54,960 nt of DNA from Bacteroidales bacterium (GTDB lineage Bacteria > Bacteroidota > Bacteroidia > Bacteroidales > Muribaculaceae), in assembly GCA_030524765.1 (NCBI GenBank), contig JAUNGA010000007.1:1-54960 (forward strand). The letters are read 5' to 3'. The position numbers and the translations under genes are program-made. The notes under the pieces were generated by a model that saw nothing but the letters and a program-made list of their open reading frames with translations, was not told where the DNA came from and did not search any database. The stretch's first letter is position 1; each line of letters starts with the position of its first letter. Of the stretch, positions 19,701 to 27,747 are shown piece after piece.

Positions 19701-20786
19701 GCGGGCCTGTTTGAAGACATGCAGTATTATGCGAAAGGGCACAAGGCGACTATCGGCGCCAAAACATATTCGATACAGAACGCAGACAATATCTGCAATT
19801 TCCTCAATATTCTGGTACGAGAGACGTGGGACGCAAATGTGTTGAGCCTGGTCGACTTTGCCATAGACCAGGAGGCCCGCCATGATGTGATCGTCGTGAC
19901 CGTGAAACCACGTATGACACCTACCAGACTCGACGGCAAACTATATGTGCGCCGCAGTAGCTCGACAGTGCAGCTTACCGACGAAGAAACTGCCGAATTT
20001 GTGGCCGAACGACGCGATCTCGAATTGATGAAGCGTCGCGAGGTACTGGCCGGTGAAACCGAGACTGACGAAGCGACGGATACAGGCGAAATTCCTGCAC
20101 GGAACACAGCCACAGCCGAGATCATGACCGATACCGCCATAACCGAACCGGCTGCCGACAACACCATTCCCACATCGCAATGGCGCCCCAATGTGCTGCA
20201 TAGCTATGAGGACGGCTATCTGTCGCCGACGGGCTATCTGATATTCCGCGATGATGACACACTGACCTATACAGTCGAAGACCAGTATGCCGAGAATGAC
20301 CGGGACTGCCGTCTTGTGCTCAGTTTCACAGCCGACGAACAGCGTGGCGGGTATCTGATAATGGTGTTCGGCCAGCAACGGGTGCTCAAGGTGCCGCTGC
20401 AGGAAATAATCGAGAAAGGTGCCAACCGCCGTAACAGCTACTGGCACGACTTGCCGCTGATATTTGCCTGCATTGCCACGTCGGACTCGGCACTGCTCAG
20501 CATCCTCACCGACAACAAAGGCAACATGTTTCGCCGCGTCACACCGATGAGCGACATCGAGGCGTCGCACCTTACATCAAATCCCGACCGCATCACCGAG
20601 GTCCCCGGCACCAATGAGACCTTGCTGTCAGACATCGTGGCACCGGAGGCCGTCGACTCGTTCGAAGGCTCGCTGCGGTCTAAACTCGGCAGTCGTCAGA
20701 TCGGCTACCCGCTGCGATGCACGATGACCGAAGAAAAAGCAAAATCAGCAATTGACAAAACCATAGCAACCTGTACAGCACACTGA
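16701..20786 (+). CDS. Large Schlafen AlbA_2-domain protein with OB/S1-like regions
   Basis: A 1361-aa soluble protein. Residues about 1-150 look beta-rich and OB-like. About 155-430 is helical. About 635-720 resembles an S1/OB RNA-binding fold (FKARVIGIDEDGEYEFSL, then YTAVITSVNG and YVRVRLLDM). Residues 944-1090 form an AlbA_2 (Schlafen) domain: YVEFKTS, NSSGGKLYIGV and YVRRSSSTVQLT. An acidic Thr-rich linker precedes a C-terminal beta-rich domain (about 1165-1300). AlbA_2 domains occur in putative ATP-binding regulators and Schlafen RNases; here they sit with possible RNA-binding modules, so an RNA-linked function is my inference. It starts a run with the glycosyltransferase gene (1-nt overlap). 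The exact role is unknown. Confidence 0.78.
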   Translation: MDYEIGKNYDFDVIKEFGDDEPFFRLSIPEYGEYRLPKLKFQRNEPLPDRLTCSVKRYDNTGKPIPSHFPAQYVNRFYQQGFTNNREFEFTVIELPSGGFDYVKLEDKYGIQYRLRDDGSLLSPGQKIKCRFSKLSKNSFDLECSNDDMRLPLYSPADFFEKVGVPLPMRHILEDGLRMMPAMADAAVELEHDNPLWVVTALQSVSNNLSEWFVTTDTKRHYLFFNTLIDVLRRSALYLIENSRFLRNLAESQRRILQKRLTGYVEGLEPYRRTLEILDTSNEVRFVEDLMEKLRQSGYLYHPARQFSILMLIMRTSPELVNKYLGSIFDTIMEWKLETWSTEPFRSAFVDQFEIYIRHASAEIDLLPQADTPEDNDRLEKIVIAIALQLLISGDLESEQARRNRALFYRCISLLRPVVSDDLLDKAYLTLMGKRLPIGFGYDDIKQPLMLMTRALVPATEQQRSIENVYTHVSGDVCVTVDDSGISLRRTDEAEAPRLLPTGMIEWPLLSPQIYLGDVKQLSKSNLNNMDAHRRLWSDIEKALFERSTAKGIEPAELYTADIDEMVWVIIDPLEVSGGDDPEWRCRIDDPEYESGTGYLRRSEIVNYNIKGDMIERNRQLVQTAFVDNDGTPRRFKARVIGIDEDGEYEFSLRDTVAEKAGDILNYNDTYTAVITSVNGHDSYSCVTETGYGMFLDYDKEFNYKRSDYVRVRLLDMSDPHHMHGTISSFAGPGTATDFVAAFTSLMRSISTKAAETDDMDDMTIFDDEAPLSRESIYEIISIMRFKAISSRSLLDAYDCLLFARLLALAIGDHSMASRLQTHASLLRLHQFYAKNRKVDADELEQFRPLVNGYPMLEIIFHRLEIVSWLGCAEHNADLWETINASRNNLENTLARMVLSYNMLPDDDIAENPIALGLKSRIAELLGVNFERTTLKNYGPEGQYVEFKTSIVYPPRRSKNDSVEPDPERQQFNLLRVIAGMLNSSGGKLYIGVNDKTHCEAGLFEDMQYYAKGHKATIGAKTYSIQNADNICNFLNILVRETWDANVLSLVDFAIDQEARHDVIVVTVKPRMTPTRLDGKLYVRRSSSTVQLTDEETAEFVAERRDLELMKRREVLAGETETDEATDTGEIPARNTATAEIMTDTAITEPAADNTIPTSQWRPNVLHSYEDGYLSPTGYLIFRDDDTLTYTVEDQYAENDRDCRLVLSFTADEQRGGYLIMVFGQQRVLKVPLQEIIEKGANRRNSYWHDLPLIFACIATSDSALLSILTDNKGNMFRRVTPMSDIEASHLTSNPDRITEVPGTNETLLSDIVAPEAVDSFEGSLRSKLGSRQIGYPLRCTMTEEKAKSAIDKTIATCTAH

Positions 20787-21547
20787 TGGCTCCGCTTTTC
20801 TCAATCATTACTGTAACATACAATGCCGAGCACACCGTAGGACGTACGCTCGACAGTGTGGCATCGCAGACATGCCGTCTCTATGAGCATATCATCGTTG
20901 ACGGCGCCTCGACCGACAGCACACTCTCCATCGTGGAGGCAGCCGCCCGTCCCGAGTCACGCATCGTAAGGTCTGAACCGGATACCGGACTATACGACGC
21001 AATGAACAAAGGCATGGGCATGGCTCGGGGCGACTATCTGATATTTCTCAACGCCGGCGACAAATTTCACTCGTCAGACACGTTGCAGACTATCGCCGAC
21101 ACTATCATGAACAATGATTATCCCGGCATCGTCTACGGCCAGACCGACCTTGTAGATGACTCGGGCAAATATATAGGGCCGCGCCATCTCACGGCACCTG
21201 ACAAACTGAGCTACCGCGACTTTGCACGCGGTATGCTGGTATGCCACCAGGCATTCGTGGTTTTGCGCCGTATAGCGACCCCCTACTCTCTGCAATGGAG
21301 ATTCTCGGCCGATTATGAGTGGTGCATACGCTGTCTGCAGCATTCGCGCAACAACATTCCGACCAATCGCGTGCTCATCGACTATCTGGCCGAGGGCATG
21401 ACGACGGCCAACCGCCGACGCTCACTCATAGAGCGATTCCGCATCATGTCTTATTACTACGGTTTCTGGTCGACCCTATGGCGCCACATAGGATTTGTAG
21501 GCAGATACCGACGTCACAAAAAAATGCTCAACAATGCTCATATATAA
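20786..21547 (+). CDS. Family 2 glycosyltransferase
   Basis: A 253-aa GT-A enzyme. The N-terminus FSIITVTYNAEHTVGRTLDSV, the IIVDGASTDST block and the DTGLYDAMNKGMGMARGDYLIFLNAGD block carry the nucleotide-sugar and metal-binding elements. It resembles WcaE-type transferases that add sugars to lipid-linked or surface polysaccharides at the inner membrane. Its start overlaps the preceding stop by 1 nt and its end overlaps the DUF4286 gene by 14 nt. No polysaccharide cluster surrounds it, so the acceptor glycan is unknown. Confidence 0.92.
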   Translation: MAPLFSIITVTYNAEHTVGRTLDSVASQTCRLYEHIIVDGASTDSTLSIVEAAARPESRIVRSEPDTGLYDAMNKGMGMARGDYLIFLNAGDKFHSSDTLQTIADTIMNNDYPGIVYGQTDLVDDSGKYIGPRHLTAPDKLSYRDFARGMLVCHQAFVVLRRIATPYSLQWRFSADYEWCIRCLQHSRNNIPTNRVLIDYLAEGMTTANRRRSLIERFRIMSYYYGFWSTLWRHIGFVGRYRRHKKMLNNAHI

Positions 21548-21842
21548 TATAACATTTGCACTTGACAGCCGTCTTGAAGACGAATTCATAGGCTGGCTGA
21601 AAAACGAATTCATACCGGCGACAACCGTCGACAACGGCGAGTACTTCACCGAGCCGCGCCTCATGCGTGTAAGCCATGAGCTCGAGCCGGGCACCCGCAG
21701 TCTGGCCCTGCATCTTTGTGCGGCCGAGGCCGACGATATCGACCGCTGGTATGCCGACCACGGCAGCCGTCTTTTTGCATCGATGATCGACCGATGGGCC
21801 GACCGCGTGGCATGGTTTCCCACCACTCTCGAGATCATCTGA
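21534..21842 (+). CDS. DUF4286 family protein
   Basis: A 102-aa protein of the Bacteroidota DUF4286 family: [21 protein letters not shown] at the start and [16 protein letters not shown] at the end. It is a small predicted ferredoxin-like alpha/beta fold with no known activity. It is embedded between the glycosyltransferase gene (14-nt overlap) and ruvC (1-nt overlap), implying tight translational coupling. Confidence 0.85.
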   Translation: MLIYNITFALDSRLEDEFIGWLKNEFIPATTVDNGEYFTEPRLMRVSHELEPGTRSLALHLCAAEADDIDRWYADHGSRLFASMIDRWADRVAWFPTTLEII

Positions 21843-22414
21843 TGGCCGGAAATCTCAAAGAATACGAACGTGTGATCCTCGGCATCGATCCGGGCACCAA
21901 TGTGATGGGTTACGGCATACTCGGCGTGAGAGCCCGCAATCCCGTAATGATAGCGATGGGCGTGGTGAGGCTGAGCAAATTTGAAAGCCACTATATGCGA
22001 CTGCGCCGCATTTACGACCGCACTGTCGATCTATGCTCGCAATATCTGCCCGACGAACTCGCCATCGAGGCGCCGTTTTTCGGAAAAAATGTACAGTCGA
22101 TGCTAAAACTGGGTCGCGCCCAGGGTGTGGCCATGGCCGCGGCATTGTCACGTGACGTACCTATCACCGAGTATGAGCCGCGAAAAATCAAAATGTCAAT
22201 AACAGGCAACGGCGGGGCTTCAAAAGAACAGGTTCAGGCCATGATCAAACGTCTGCTCGCCATCCCCGATGAGAGCATACTGCCCGAACTCGACGCTACC
22301 GACGCTCTCGCAGCCGCACTCTGCCATTATTACGAATCGGGCAAACCGGTCGTGGCAAAGGCCACATCGTGGAAAGATTTTATCGCCCGCAATCCTGATA
22401 AAGTAAAGAAATGA
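21842..22414 (+). CDS. ruvC: Holliday junction resolvase RuvC
   Basis: The endonuclease that resolves Holliday junctions with RuvAB. I start at the ATG at 21842 ([20 protein letters not shown], 190 aa), overlapping the DUF4286 stop by 1 nt; a longer reading from 21716 only extends into that gene. Catalytic acidic residues are visible in [24 protein letters not shown] and [13 protein letters not shown]. The following gene starts inside its stop codon (ATGA). ruvA and ruvB are not in the window. Confidence 0.96.
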   Translation: MAGNLKEYERVILGIDPGTNVMGYGILGVRARNPVMIAMGVVRLSKFESHYMRLRRIYDRTVDLCSQYLPDELAIEAPFFGKNVQSMLKLGRAQGVAMAAALSRDVPITEYEPRKIKMSITGNGGASKEQVQAMIKRLLAIPDESILPELDATDALAAALCHYYESGKPVVAKATSWKDFIARNPDKVKK

Positions 22415-23742
22415 AAAGACATACACTCACTCTTCTCACAGCCGTCTCAGCCCTTGCGGCCACAGCCCAGCTCAGCGCTCCCGGAGTCGATATCATATCG
22501 GTGGATGTGCCGTCGTCGCTGGGTTATAACCGCGCATTTGTAGTACCGTCATCCGGCGGTCTGACACTGACCTATACGGCCGCGGCCACAGTGACAGCAC
22601 TCGAGCGTTTCAGCTCGCTCGGGGCCGCCTATGCCGAGCCCGTACCGTTTACCGCCGAAGGCAACAACGTGACATTCACCGGCGAGGCACGCGATCTCGG
22701 ATATCGCATAACCACCGCAGGGGGAGCGACATCATACTTCTGGCTCGTCGATTATGCCTCACACCGCTATTCGGTGTCGGGTATCGTACCCGACCCTACC
22801 GCCGGCGACTGCTCGCGCATCTTGCTCACGGTCGACGGACAGGCCGACGCAATCACAATCTACGGCATCAACGGGCGTCCCGAAACACTCGACCGCGATA
22901 TACGGCTCGACTACCGTTCGCTCATATACGATGCCGATGCCGAGACTTACCGCGAGTCGACCGTAACCGAGACCTATAAACAGCTTTCAGGACACATATC
23001 AGCTCCGGCACCATTGTGTGACACACAGTTCACATTGCAGCCCGACCGTTTTGCCCGTCAATGGCGATTGGCCGACGCCGTATCGACAGGCACGGTAGAA
23101 GCCACGGCAGTCGAGGCCCGTACAACAGCCGAGCAGACTATCGAATCGTCAGACAACGAACAAAAGGCCGAGGCCCCGGACGGGTCGCTCGGCGGGTCGG
23201 CACCATGTGAGATAACATTCAAGGCCGTTGTCACCGATGCCGCCATTTATCGTCGCTGGGAAATCTCGACGATGCCCGAATTTGAAGATGTGACATATAC
23301 CTACGACCAGCTCGACTTCACCTACACGTTCACCGAAGCCGGCACCGTATATGTGCGTTTTACCGCCAACAATGCCGCCGGCACCTGTGAATATCTCGGC
23401 GACACATACACCGTATCAATAGGCACATCGTCGCTGTTGTGCCCCAATGCGTTCTCGCCCGGATCGTCAGAAGGCGTCAACGACGAGTGGAAGGTCAGCT
23501 ACCGCTCGATTGTCGACTTTGATTGCCAGATATTCAACCGATGGGGTAAAAAACTGGCCACCCTCACTCACCCGTCGCAAGGCTGGGACGGCATAGTCGG
23601 CGGTAAGCCTGTGTCGTCGGGTGTATATTTTTATGTAATCAAAGCGCGCGGCGCCGACGGCAAAGTCTACAATCTGTCGGGCGACATCAACGTCATCTCG
23701 TCGCGACGCAACAACAATCTGCCCTCTGCACCTACAGAGTGA
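22411..23742 (+). CDS. Secreted protein with gliding-motility-associated (CHU_C) C-terminal domain
   Basis: A 443-aa exported protein with a signal peptide (about 1-20, cleaved near TAQ) and a beta-rich body with an Ig/PKD-like region (about 260-345, [22 protein letters not shown]). The C-terminal domain (about 350-435) has [17 protein letters not shown], then [19 protein letters not shown] and [13 protein letters not shown], the CHU_C/type B signal recognised by the type IX secretion system. It is probably displayed on or beyond the outer membrane. It overlaps ruvC by 4 nt, an odd pairing of repair and surface functions. The type IX machinery is not in the window. Confidence 0.88.
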   Translation: MKRHTLTLLTAVSALAATAQLSAPGVDIISVDVPSSLGYNRAFVVPSSGGLTLTYTAAATVTALERFSSLGAAYAEPVPFTAEGNNVTFTGEARDLGYRITTAGGATSYFWLVDYASHRYSVSGIVPDPTAGDCSRILLTVDGQADAITIYGINGRPETLDRDIRLDYRSLIYDADAETYRESTVTETYKQLSGHISAPAPLCDTQFTLQPDRFARQWRLADAVSTGTVEATAVEARTTAEQTIESSDNEQKAEAPDGSLGGSAPCEITFKAVVTDAAIYRRWEISTMPEFEDVTYTYDQLDFTYTFTEAGTVYVRFTANNAAGTCEYLGDTYTVSIGTSSLLCPNAFSPGSSEGVNDEWKVSYRSIVDFDCQIFNRWGKKLATLTHPSQGWDGIVGGKPVSSGVYFYVIKARGADGKVYNLSGDINVISSRRNNNLPSAPTE

Positions 23743-23816
23743 ATCCATGCAAAAAATTACGGTCCTGCGTTAACGGCTCTTAGCCATAACTCTTAAAAAA
23801 TAATCGCCGGCGAGGC

Positions 23817-23846
23817 TTGCAAATCCAATTATTATCGTTACATTTG
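23817..23846 (+). promoter_or_regulatory. Promoter of the lipoate-ligase/glycine-cleavage operon
   Basis: TTG (23817-23819), 19 nt, TACATTTG (23839-23846), then 22 nt to the lplA ATG. This is one of the best promoters in the window and the only convincing one before the six-gene run to 30509. The leader is too short for a glycine riboswitch. Confidence 0.75.
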
Positions 23847-23868
23847 CGGATAGTAAGTCACACCGCCG

Positions 23869-24885
23869 ATGAAAGCGATAATCATACCCGCCGCCCACTG
23901 TCGACAGCTGCCATTCTATCTGGCAGCCGAAGAGTGGGCGGCGCGCTGTCTAAGCGCCGACGATGATTACTTTTTTGCATGGCAAGTGTCGCCGACTGTG
24001 ATTTGCGGTCGACATCAGGATATGCCGCTCGAGGTCGACATGGGCTATGCTGCCGCCCACGGCATCGAGGTATGGCGTCGCAAAAGCGGCGGAGGTTGTG
24101 TCTATGCCGACAACAACAATGTGATGTTTTCATATATCACCGCCAACGAGGCTGAAGGTGTGTCGGGTACATTCGGACGGTACACCTCAATGATATGTGA
24201 CATGCTCGCGGGACTCGGAATAAAAGCCGGGCCGACAGGGCGCAATGACGTGGCTGTCGACGGACGCAAGGTGGCCGGCAACGCTTATTACCGCACGGCC
24301 GGCCGGAGTATTGTGCACGGCACAATGCTGTATGACGCCGATATGGAGACAATGTCGCACGTGCTGACGCCATCAAGGGCGAAACTCGAGTCGAAAGGTG
24401 TAAAATCAGTACCGTCGCGCATCACGACATTGCACGCACAGGGTCTGGCACTGAGTTGCGACGAGTTTGTCAGATATGCAGTCTCGGCACTATGCGATAA
24501 TGTTCCAGTGGTGATGACCGCCGACGATGTGACACAGACTGAGCGGATAATGCAATCGTATCTCACACCTGAATTCCTGCACCGTACCCCGGCAGGCCGT
24601 ACTGATGCCGAAAACCGGCAACGGATCGATGGAGCCGGCGAAATATGCGTCGGGCTCACGCTTGACAGCGACGGACGCATCGACCGGATGAGGCTTACCG
24701 GCGATTTCTTTGCAACGGGTGACATCGAGTCCGGAATCATCAGAGCACTGAAAGGCTGCCGGCTAAACAAAAACGAGGTCGAGAGCGTTCTCAGAGACAC
24801 CGGCGAGCTGATACGCGGAGTCGACGCTTCCACCCTTGCGGCGATTATCGCCGGAGCCGCTCACCGGCCCACAACAGAAAACTGA
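23869..24885 (+). CDS. lplA: Lipoate-protein ligase
   Basis: A 338-aa ligase that adenylates lipoate and attaches it to lipoyl domains. The biotin/lipoate ligase core has the motif RRKSGGGCVYADNNNVMFSY (about 64-83), GRNDVAVDGRKVAGNAYY with the catalytic-lysine position, and HGTMLYDAD. A C-terminal accessory domain (about 255-325, LDSDGRIDRMRLTGDFF) matches long LplA enzymes. It begins the glycine-cleavage operon, so GcvH (Lys60) is the expected acceptor. No lipA or lipB is adjacent, which suggests use of scavenged lipoate, although they may lie elsewhere. Confidence 0.92.
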   Translation: MKAIIIPAAHCRQLPFYLAAEEWAARCLSADDDYFFAWQVSPTVICGRHQDMPLEVDMGYAAAHGIEVWRRKSGGGCVYADNNNVMFSYITANEAEGVSGTFGRYTSMICDMLAGLGIKAGPTGRNDVAVDGRKVAGNAYYRTAGRSIVHGTMLYDADMETMSHVLTPSRAKLESKGVKSVPSRITTLHAQGLALSCDEFVRYAVSALCDNVPVVMTADDVTQTERIMQSYLTPEFLHRTPAGRTDAENRQRIDGAGEICVGLTLDSDGRIDRMRLTGDFFATGDIESGIIRALKGCRLNKNEVESVLRDTGELIRGVDASTLAAIIAGAAHRPTTEN

Positions 24886-24906
24886 TAACACAATACTATA
24901 TTTACC

Positions 24907-25998
24907 ATGAAAACTACCTGCCTACATTCACAACACACCGCCGCCGGGGCGCTCATGTCGCCCTTTGCCGGCTTTGACATGCCTATCAGCTATGAGGGCA
25001 TTGAGGCAGAGCACCGTGCAGTGCGACAGGCCGTCGGCGTCTTCGACGTATCGCACATGGGCGAGGTGCTTGTCACCGGTCCACAGGCCCAGATGTTTGT
25101 CAACTACATATTTACCGGCGATGTCACACCGCTTGCTCCCGGTAAAGTGATCTACGGCATGATGCTCAACGAGCGTGGCGGCACGGTCGACGACCTACTT
25201 GTCTACAAATGCTCTGACAATGAGTTTTTACTCGTGATAAACGCCGCAAATATCGACAAAGACGTCGACTGGATACGCACCCACGCTGCAAAATATGACG
25301 TGACGGTCGACAATCAGAGCGACAGCTGGGCCGAGCTGGCCGTGCAGGGACCTCAGGCCGAGGCCACGATGCGCGATGTGCTGGGCATAGACTGTTCGGA
25401 TCTGACTTTCTATACATTTAAAAATATCACGATGCCCGACGGCACAGCTGCGATAGTGAGCCGCACCGGCTATACGGGCGAAGACGGTTTTGAACTCTAC
25501 GCCACACCGGGCGTAATCGTCGACGCATGGGATCGCCTGATGTCTGCCGGAGTCGCTCCGTGCGGACTCGGCTGCCGCGACACATTGCGTTTCGAGGCCG
25601 GTCTGCCGCTGTATGGCGACGAGCTCACTGACGACATATCGCCGCTCGAAGCCGGCCTGGGTATGTTTGCCAAAGTCGACAAACCCGACGAATACATAGG
25701 CCGCGAGGCTCTTGCCGCACAGAAGGCCGAGGGTCTGCGCCGCAAAGCCGTAGGCCTCGAGGTCGAAGGCCGTGCCATTCCACGCCACGGCTATGAGGTG
25801 CTCGACAGCGAGGGCAATGTCGTAGGCGAGGTGACCACCGGATATCACTCGATCACTCTCGACCGCAACCTCGCGATGGCTCTGGTCGACGCACGGTTTG
25901 CCACACTCGACACACCGCTGCAGGTGCAGGTGCGTCGCAAAGTGTTCCCGGCACGCGTGATCAAAAAAAGATTCTATACTCCCAACTACAAGAAATAA
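24907..25998 (+). CDS. gcvT: Glycine cleavage system T protein (aminomethyltransferase)
   Basis: Transfers the methylene group from aminomethyl-lipoyl GcvH to tetrahydrofolate, releasing ammonia. The 363-aa length is normal. Family blocks include GFDMPISYEGIEAEHRAVR, DVSHMGEV, the RTGYTGEDGFELY motif and GLGCRDTLRFEAGLPLYG. It lies 21 nt after lplA and 22 nt before gcvH. Confidence 0.97.
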   Translation: MKTTCLHSQHTAAGALMSPFAGFDMPISYEGIEAEHRAVRQAVGVFDVSHMGEVLVTGPQAQMFVNYIFTGDVTPLAPGKVIYGMMLNERGGTVDDLLVYKCSDNEFLLVINAANIDKDVDWIRTHAAKYDVTVDNQSDSWAELAVQGPQAEATMRDVLGIDCSDLTFYTFKNITMPDGTAAIVSRTGYTGEDGFELYATPGVIVDAWDRLMSAGVAPCGLGCRDTLRFEAGLPLYGDELTDDISPLEAGLGMFAKVDKPDEYIGREALAAQKAEGLRRKAVGLEVEGRAIPRHGYEVLDSEGNVVGEVTTGYHSITLDRNLAMALVDARFATLDTPLQVQVRRKVFPARVIKKRFYTPNYKK

Positions 25999-26020
25999 CA
26001 CATCCCTAAAACATCAAATC

Positions 26021-26398
26021 ATGAGCAATATGTATTTTCTGCCTTCACACGAGTATGCTCGCGTAGAGGGCAACATCGCATACATCGGTATATCTAAATA
26101 TGCAGCCGACCAACTGGGCAATGTCGTTTACGTCGATATGCCCGAGATGGACGATGACACCGTAGCCGGCGAGGAATTCGGCGCTATCGAGAGCGTCAAG
26201 GCCGCCAGCGACCTATTCGCGCCTGTCAGCGGAGCCATCATCGAGATCAACGAAGAGCTCATCGACAATCCCCGTCTGATAAATGAAGATCCCGAGAAAC
26301 ACTGGATCATCAAGGTAGAGATGAACAATCCGGCCGAACTCGACGGCCTGCTCTCGCCCGAGGCTTATGCCGAGCATTGCGCCAACGAGAAACATTGA
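26021..26398 (+). CDS. gcvH: Glycine cleavage system H protein
   Basis: The 125-aa lipoyl carrier that shuttles the aminomethyl group between P, T and L proteins. The lipoylation site is Lys60 in GAIESVKAASDL, and the N-terminus HEYARVEGNIAYIGISKYA is characteristic. Its place beside lplA suggests the ligase in the same operon loads it. Confidence 0.98.
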   Translation: MSNMYFLPSHEYARVEGNIAYIGISKYAADQLGNVVYVDMPEMDDDTVAGEEFGAIESVKAASDLFAPVSGAIIEINEELIDNPRLINEDPEKHWIIKVEMNNPAELDGLLSPEAYAEHCANEKH

Positions 26399-26409
26399 TA
26401 TAACTGACT

Positions 26410-27744
26410 ATGGCAACCCACCGCTACTTTCCGCATACCGACGATGATATCGCCGGTATGCTTGCCGCGTGCGGTGCGACGACTCTCGACGATCTCTATG
26501 CCGACGTGCCCGACAGTCTGCGCCTCAAGCACGCCTACGATCTGCCTGCGGCTATGAGCGAGCCCGAGGTGCGCGCCTACTTTGACGAGATGCGTTCGCG
26601 ATGCATCGCCATGACATGCTTTGCAGGAGCCGGAGCATATGACCATTATACTCCGGCAGTTATAGACGCTCTCACATCGCGGTCTGAATTTCTGACCGCC
26701 TATACGCCCTATCAGCCCGAAATCTCGCAGGGCACACTGCAATATATATTCGAGTACCAGTCGATGATGTGCTCGCTCACCGGCATGGATGTATGCAACG
26801 CCTCGATGTATGACGGCGCCACAGCCACGGCCGAGGCGGTGATGATGGCTGTCAACGCCGCACGCCGCAAACGTCGTGTGCTTGTCTCCCAGACCATCGA
26901 TCCGGCCACTGCAGCCGTCATAGGCACATATGCACGCTATCACGGCATAACAGTCGAGATGATACCGCAAAAAGACGGTATCACCGACAGCGATGAGCTG
27001 ACAGCCATGCTCGGCTCAGGCGATGTGGCCGGTGTGGTGGTGCAGACGCCCAACTATTACGGCATACTCGAGGATCTCACGGGCTGGGCCGAAAAGATCC
27101 ATGCATGCAAGGCTCTGCTGATCGTCAATTCGCCGGCGATCACTCTCGGCGTCATACGTCAGCAGGGAGCATGGGGAGCCGACATAGCTGTTGGCGACGC
27201 TCAGTCGCTGGGCATGCCGCTCAGCTACGGAGGCCCGTATCTGGGCTATATGTGTGCCACCAAGGCCCTTATGCGCAAATTGCCGGGACGCATCGTCGGA
27301 GCGACAACCGACGAGAAGGGGCAACGAGTATTTGTGCTCACACTGCAAGCCCGCGAACAGCATATACGTCGAGAGAAAGCGACCTCGAATATCTGTTCAA
27401 ATCAGGGACTCATGACATTGCATGCAGCCATATATCTGTCTCTTATGGGTGCTGAAGGACTGCGTGAGGTCAACAGACTGTCGGCTGACGGCGCGCACGA
27501 ACTCGCCCGCAGACTTGAAGAGACAGGCAAAATGCGACTGTCTCACCCGTCGGCTCCGTATCTCAACGAGTTCAAGATGACGGTCGCCGATCCGCTCACC
27601 ACTTCAGACGTGCTGCGCGCCATGGCCGACCACGGCATACTCGGCGGCGTGGCAATAGACGAGCGCGAGATGATAATAGCAGTGACCGAGCGACGTACTC
27701 CCGCCGATATCGACAAATATGTATCAATCGTAAAAAAACTCTGA
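26410..27744 (+). CDS. gcvPA: Glycine dehydrogenase (decarboxylating) subunit 1
   Basis: The N-terminal half of P protein in organisms where it is split in two; it pairs with GcvPB to decarboxylate glycine. 444 aa. Signatures include YTPYQPEISQGTLQYIFEYQ, NASMYDGATATAEA and GGPYLGYMCATKALMRKLPGR. It starts 11 nt after gcvH and ends 3 nt before gcvPB. The split form is normal for this phylum and is not a broken gene. Confidence 0.96.
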   Translation: MATHRYFPHTDDDIAGMLAACGATTLDDLYADVPDSLRLKHAYDLPAAMSEPEVRAYFDEMRSRCIAMTCFAGAGAYDHYTPAVIDALTSRSEFLTAYTPYQPEISQGTLQYIFEYQSMMCSLTGMDVCNASMYDGATATAEAVMMAVNAARRKRRVLVSQTIDPATAAVIGTYARYHGITVEMIPQKDGITDSDELTAMLGSGDVAGVVVQTPNYYGILEDLTGWAEKIHACKALLIVNSPAITLGVIRQQGAWGADIAVGDAQSLGMPLSYGGPYLGYMCATKALMRKLPGRIVGATTDEKGQRVFVLTLQAREQHIRREKATSNICSNQGLMTLHAAIYLSLMGAEGLREVNRLSADGAHELARRLEETGKMRLSHPSAPYLNEFKMTVADPLTTSDVLRAMADHGILGGVAIDEREMIIAVTERRTPADIDKYVSIVKKL

Positions 27745-27747
27745 GCC

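Noticed and set aside
18852-19883. A 343-aa minus-strand frame within the AlbA_2 gene
   Set aside because: Antisense to a gene with recognisable domains and lacking a promoter or homology pattern.
23820-23868. Glycine riboswitch before the gcv operon
   Set aside because: Only about 22 nt lie between the promoter -7 box and the lplA start, far too few for a glycine aptamer.
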